A stretch of DNA of 21,730 nt from Amoebophrya sp. AT5.2 (lineage: Eukaryota; Sar; Dinophyceae; Syndiniales; Amoebophryaceae): positions 1 to 21,730 of the forward strand of contig RXOD01004478.1 in assembly GCA_005223375.1 (NCBI GenBank), given 5' to 3'. Of the stretch, positions 19,188 to 21,730 are shown piece after piece. The stretch's first letter is position 1. Each line of letters begins with the position of its first letter. A program made the position numbers and the translations under genes. A model generated the notes under the pieces. It did not search any database. It was not told where the DNA came from and saw nothing but the letters and a program-made list of their open reading frames with translations.

Positions 19188-21678
19188 TCACACTCCTGTA
19201 AGCATTCTGTGCCCGGTCCAGTCGGGGGGTGCCACAAAATTATGGGATTTCATGAAGGACAACAGGCACTGCGAGGGGCCGTCCGTCGGCGTCCGGTTCG
19301 CCTCTTCCTTCACTACTTTCTTTGCCCGTTTGTGCGGACTGCTGCTGCCCTCCGCACTTCTCTTGCTCCGCTGATCGATATCGTTTTGTTTTTTTTCATC
19401 TCCTCGTCCGTCCCTCATCGAACGGTATTTATTTTTTTACATTACCGTACCCGCCCAAAAAAATCAAAAAAATAGCAAGCAATAAAAGGTTTAGTTTAAT
19501 ACGCTGAGCCACGCGAGGTCTTCCTCTGCGCAGGGTTCCGGCACGTAGGCCTGGAAGTCTTCGAGCTTTTTCTTCGCCACCGTCCACTCTCCGCTCTCGT
19601 AGTTGACGAACGCCATCGCGAAGCGGTGATGGAATTCCGGTGTGAACATCTGCGTCATAGAGATGATGTCCTCATCGGAACAAAACTCCTCGAACGGGTT
19701 GTAGATTGGCACGACCTTCGTGATCGTCGACATCGGCGTCATCAGCTGCGCGTGGTCTTGAAGATGTTGATCTCCGGGTAATGTAGTTGTCATGGAGGCG
19801 GGCAATTTACCGCCCCCACCTCCCGCGTTTGTCGGTGACCCGGTCGGCGTCGGATGACCCAGCAGCGTGTTGTTGACCGTCGTGGCCGCGGCCCCCACTT
19901 TGCCCACGTGGCCCTGCGTAGACGTTGTAGAGATGTTGATGGAAGCCGGCACCTGAATGGTCGTGGTGCTCATGTCCAGCCGCATGGCCTTCGTCTGTTC
20001 CCGGTTTAGCCGCAGGTGAAATTCCTCCTTCTTCGTCAGCTTCTGCCCCGTGAAGGTGGAGATCCGCTGATAGGCTGGCCCCTTCTCCGGCCCGGCGCCC
20101 GCGCCGCGGCCATTTTTGTCGGTTTTGCTGTAGTTCTTGCTGCCCCGCGGAAGGTTGTGGCCCTTCGCGGGCGACGCGCTACTTGCCCTGGCCCCTCCCC
20201 GGTTGGGGCTAGCACCGCTACTGCCCGCACCTCCGTGGTCCCCCGCGGCCCCCCCGCCCCGCCGCTGGCGCACGGACTTGCGGCCGTTCTTCGTGGGCGA
20301 GTCGAAGAAGTTGGTCGGCGGCGGATGGATGCGGAGCACATTGGGCTCCATGTCCAGGGTGTACAGGTAAAACGGCTTTTTGATCCCGCTCACCTGTACG
20401 CGGTCCACTCGGCGGAGCGCGCGGCGGAAGGGGGCAGTCATGCACTTTCCGATGTACTCGGAAATCAAAAGAGGCACGCCGTACTGCTTGGTGGCGGCCT
20501 CCAGCTGGGCAGAAAGGTTTACCTGGTGCCGAAGAGTATAGAAAGATAGAAGTAGGAGCTGCTCCTGGATCCCAGGAGAAGGACTCCATTCATGATCAGA
20601 ATCAATTACGTGCGGTGAGAGGTAGCTTGCGTCCACTTTGAACTCACTGCCGATGGCGCCCTCGATCGCCCAGCCGCGGTGGAGGCCGAAGCCCATCTTG
20701 ACGCGGTAGTTCGGCATGCGGGTCAACAGCCCGTCGTGGAGCCGATACGTGGCCAGCACGGGCGACCGGTTCGTGGCGGCGATGATCCGCGCGAAGCACA
20801 TCACGGCGAGCTCGGATATTCTCTGCGCCTCCTGCACGTGCACGGCGGACTCGTCGAAAGAAGTGTCCCTCGAAATGTAGCCCAGCCGCCACACAAGGAG
20901 GAACGCGTCCCCAATATTCTTGTTGGGGGAGCCCCCGTGCAAGTCCGTGACCGTGTGGACAATCTCCGAAATCTGCGAGCAGAAGGTTCGCTATGCGTGA
21001 TTCATTTTTTCTCCGCAGGGAGGGGGAGGCGGTGGCGGACGTCGAGGCGACCCCATCTAATACTGTCGAATAGAAACTCAAACTACACATCCTGCAGGTC
21101 GTGAAAACCACGGTGAAGCGAATGCAGAACTTCTAAATCTGAGGGGACCAATTTAAAGTACTTTCTTAAGCAATTATGTTTTGAGCCAAAAACTAAAACA
21201 AAGAAAATTGCACCTGGTTCACGAAGAGCATGACCCCGTCTTGCAGGATTTCTGTCGCGTCCGTGAAATTGCGGATGTCGCAGAACCCGAAGACGGCGTC
21301 CATGAACTGCCCATCCACCATCGTGTTGATCGCCGACGTAGTGTCGCTGTCCTTCATGTTGTGCCCGATCACCGCGCTCCCGGCTTCCCCGAACGCCAGC
21401 GCGCACAGCCCCCCGAGCTTGATGATGGTTTTTTCCAGGATTACGGTCTCCATCAACTTCGAACTCGACGCGTCGTCGTTCCACCAGGTCCGCAGCCGCT
21501 CTTTCCAGCGCCGCAGCGTCTCCAGCACGCGCGCGCAGCCCTGGGCCTTGCGCTTCTTGGGAAGGGCGGCGCTCAACTGGGCACCCATCGCCTGGCTGCC
21601 CTCGGGATTAGACGCAACCGTCGTGCCAGTAAGCGCGCGGGCAGCTTTGGGATTTTTGGGAAGTAGATCGATGAACAG
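19188..21678 (-). CDS. Class III adenylate/guanylate cyclase catalytic domain protein, 5'-partial, four exons in window
   Basis: Exons, 5' to 3': 21214-21678, 20610-20972, 19503-20522, 19188-19370. All junctions are phase 0 and sum to 677 codons with TGA at 19188. Earlier exons lie beyond the right edge (acceptor CGACAACAG/CTG at 21679). The first exon carries METVILEKTIIKLGGLCALA and GFCDIRNFTDATEIL, with the first metal Asp in CDIRNF. The second continues ISEIVHTVTDLHGGSPNKNIGDAFLLVW (split here between SPN and KNIGD), with the second metal Asp in NIGD and a Lys that suits adenine. HRGWAIEGAIGS and VDASYLSPHVN follow. The usual Asn-x3-Arg transition-state motif reads NLSAQ, with Gln for Arg. 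After the domain come Gly/Ser-rich linkers and a folded C-terminal block (YNPFEEFCSDEDIISM; FVNYESGEWTVAKKKLEDF). It would make cyclic AMP or GMP if active. Without the last exon the protein would end SVLN at 19491; the last exon is less certain. Confidence 0.88.
19371..19502 (-). other. Proposed last intron of the cyclase gene
   Basis: Donor CTCAGC/GTATTAAAC and acceptor CGATCAG/CGGAGC, phase 0, 132 bases, AT-rich, with TAA in frame three codons after the donor. The downstream segment (19188-19370) is GC-rich and encodes a basic stretch (SPHKRAKKVVKEEANR) and a hydrophobic end (SHNFVAPPDWTGHRM). It looks coding, which supports splicing rather than termination at 19491. Confidence 0.55.
20523..20609 (-). 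other. 87-base stop-free intron inside the cyclase core
   Basis: Donor CCGCAC/GTAATTG and acceptor CGGCACCAG/GTAAACC, phase 0. It is 87 bases (29 codons) with no in-frame stop, so a naive translation reads through it. Removing it gives DASYLSPHVNLSAQLEAATK, matching the uninterrupted family pattern; keeping it inserts 29 residues between His and Asn of SPHVN. GTAA is repeated at both ends. Confidence 0.8.
20973..21213 (-). other. Cyclase intron between first and second exons in window
   Basis: Donor GTGAACCAG/GTGCAATT and acceptor CTGCTCGCAG/ATTTCGG, phase 0. It joins GVMLFVNQ to ISEIVHTVTD, restoring the continuous cyclase core. 241 bases. Confidence 0.85.
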
Positions 21679-21730
21679 CTGTTGTCGAAAACGAAATCAG
21701 TTTAAAAGGGTAGTTCTTGCTATCTGTGGT

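Noticed and set aside
20016..21104. Plus-strand frames opposite the cyclase exons
   Set aside because: Shadows; the minus strand carries the conserved cyclase motifs.
1..21730. Bacterial features (operons, ribosome binding sites, CRISPR, insertion sequences)
   Set aside because: Genes are intron-split and eukaryotic. No spaced direct-repeat array, transposase or terminal inverted repeat pair was seen.

Overview
The window looks like nuclear DNA from a protist, most likely an alveolate on or near the dinoflagellate/syndinian or chromerid branches. The evidence is GC-rich exons broken by AT-rich spliceosomal introns, TGA used as a stop, four genes all on the minus strand, long Q/N/G/S-rich low-complexity proteins, and an adenylate-cyclase-like protein of a type I associate with alveolates. 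The lineage is an inference from architecture; no rRNA or organellar marker is present.

Layout, left to right (all genes read right to left). 1-1325: the 5' part of a nodulin-like/MFS membrane transporter that runs off the left edge. 1326-2147: mostly non-coding, with one orphan exon-like piece. 2148-13654: one nine-exon gene for a predicted protein of about 3,116 residues, a CCR4/nocturnin/Angel-type exonuclease-endonuclease-phosphatase (EEP) deadenylase domain set between very long Gly-, Gln- and Asn-rich arms. 13655-15700: about 2 kb without a convincing gene. 15701-17643: a gene for a coiled-coil protein of unknown function (about 594 residues, at least two exons). 17644-19187: about 1.5 kb without a convincing gene. 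19188-21678: the 3' part of a class III nucleotidyl cyclase gene (four exons in the window, upstream exons beyond the right edge).

The exon models were built by hand. Translated blocks were joined at GT...AG sites only where the reading phase is kept, and where possible where the joined protein restores a known family motif. All nine exons of the giant gene add up to a whole number of codons, as do the four cyclase exons. One junction in the giant gene (about 8327-8581) and the junction in the coiled-coil gene (about 16666-16823) have no clear canonical solution.

The genes do not form an obvious pathway. The giant protein would act in mRNA deadenylation or RNA granules, the cyclase in cyclic-nucleotide signalling, and the transporter at a membrane. 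The features that most deserve a second look are: the architecture of the giant deadenylase-like protein, including its scattered lone tryptophans and its Lys-Asp-His-Gly repeat; the Arg-to-Gln change at the cyclase transition-state position; the divergent 5' splice sites and the short direct repeats flanking several introns; an 87-base stop-free intron inside the cyclase core; and a perfect 22-base inverted repeat inside the coiled-coil gene.
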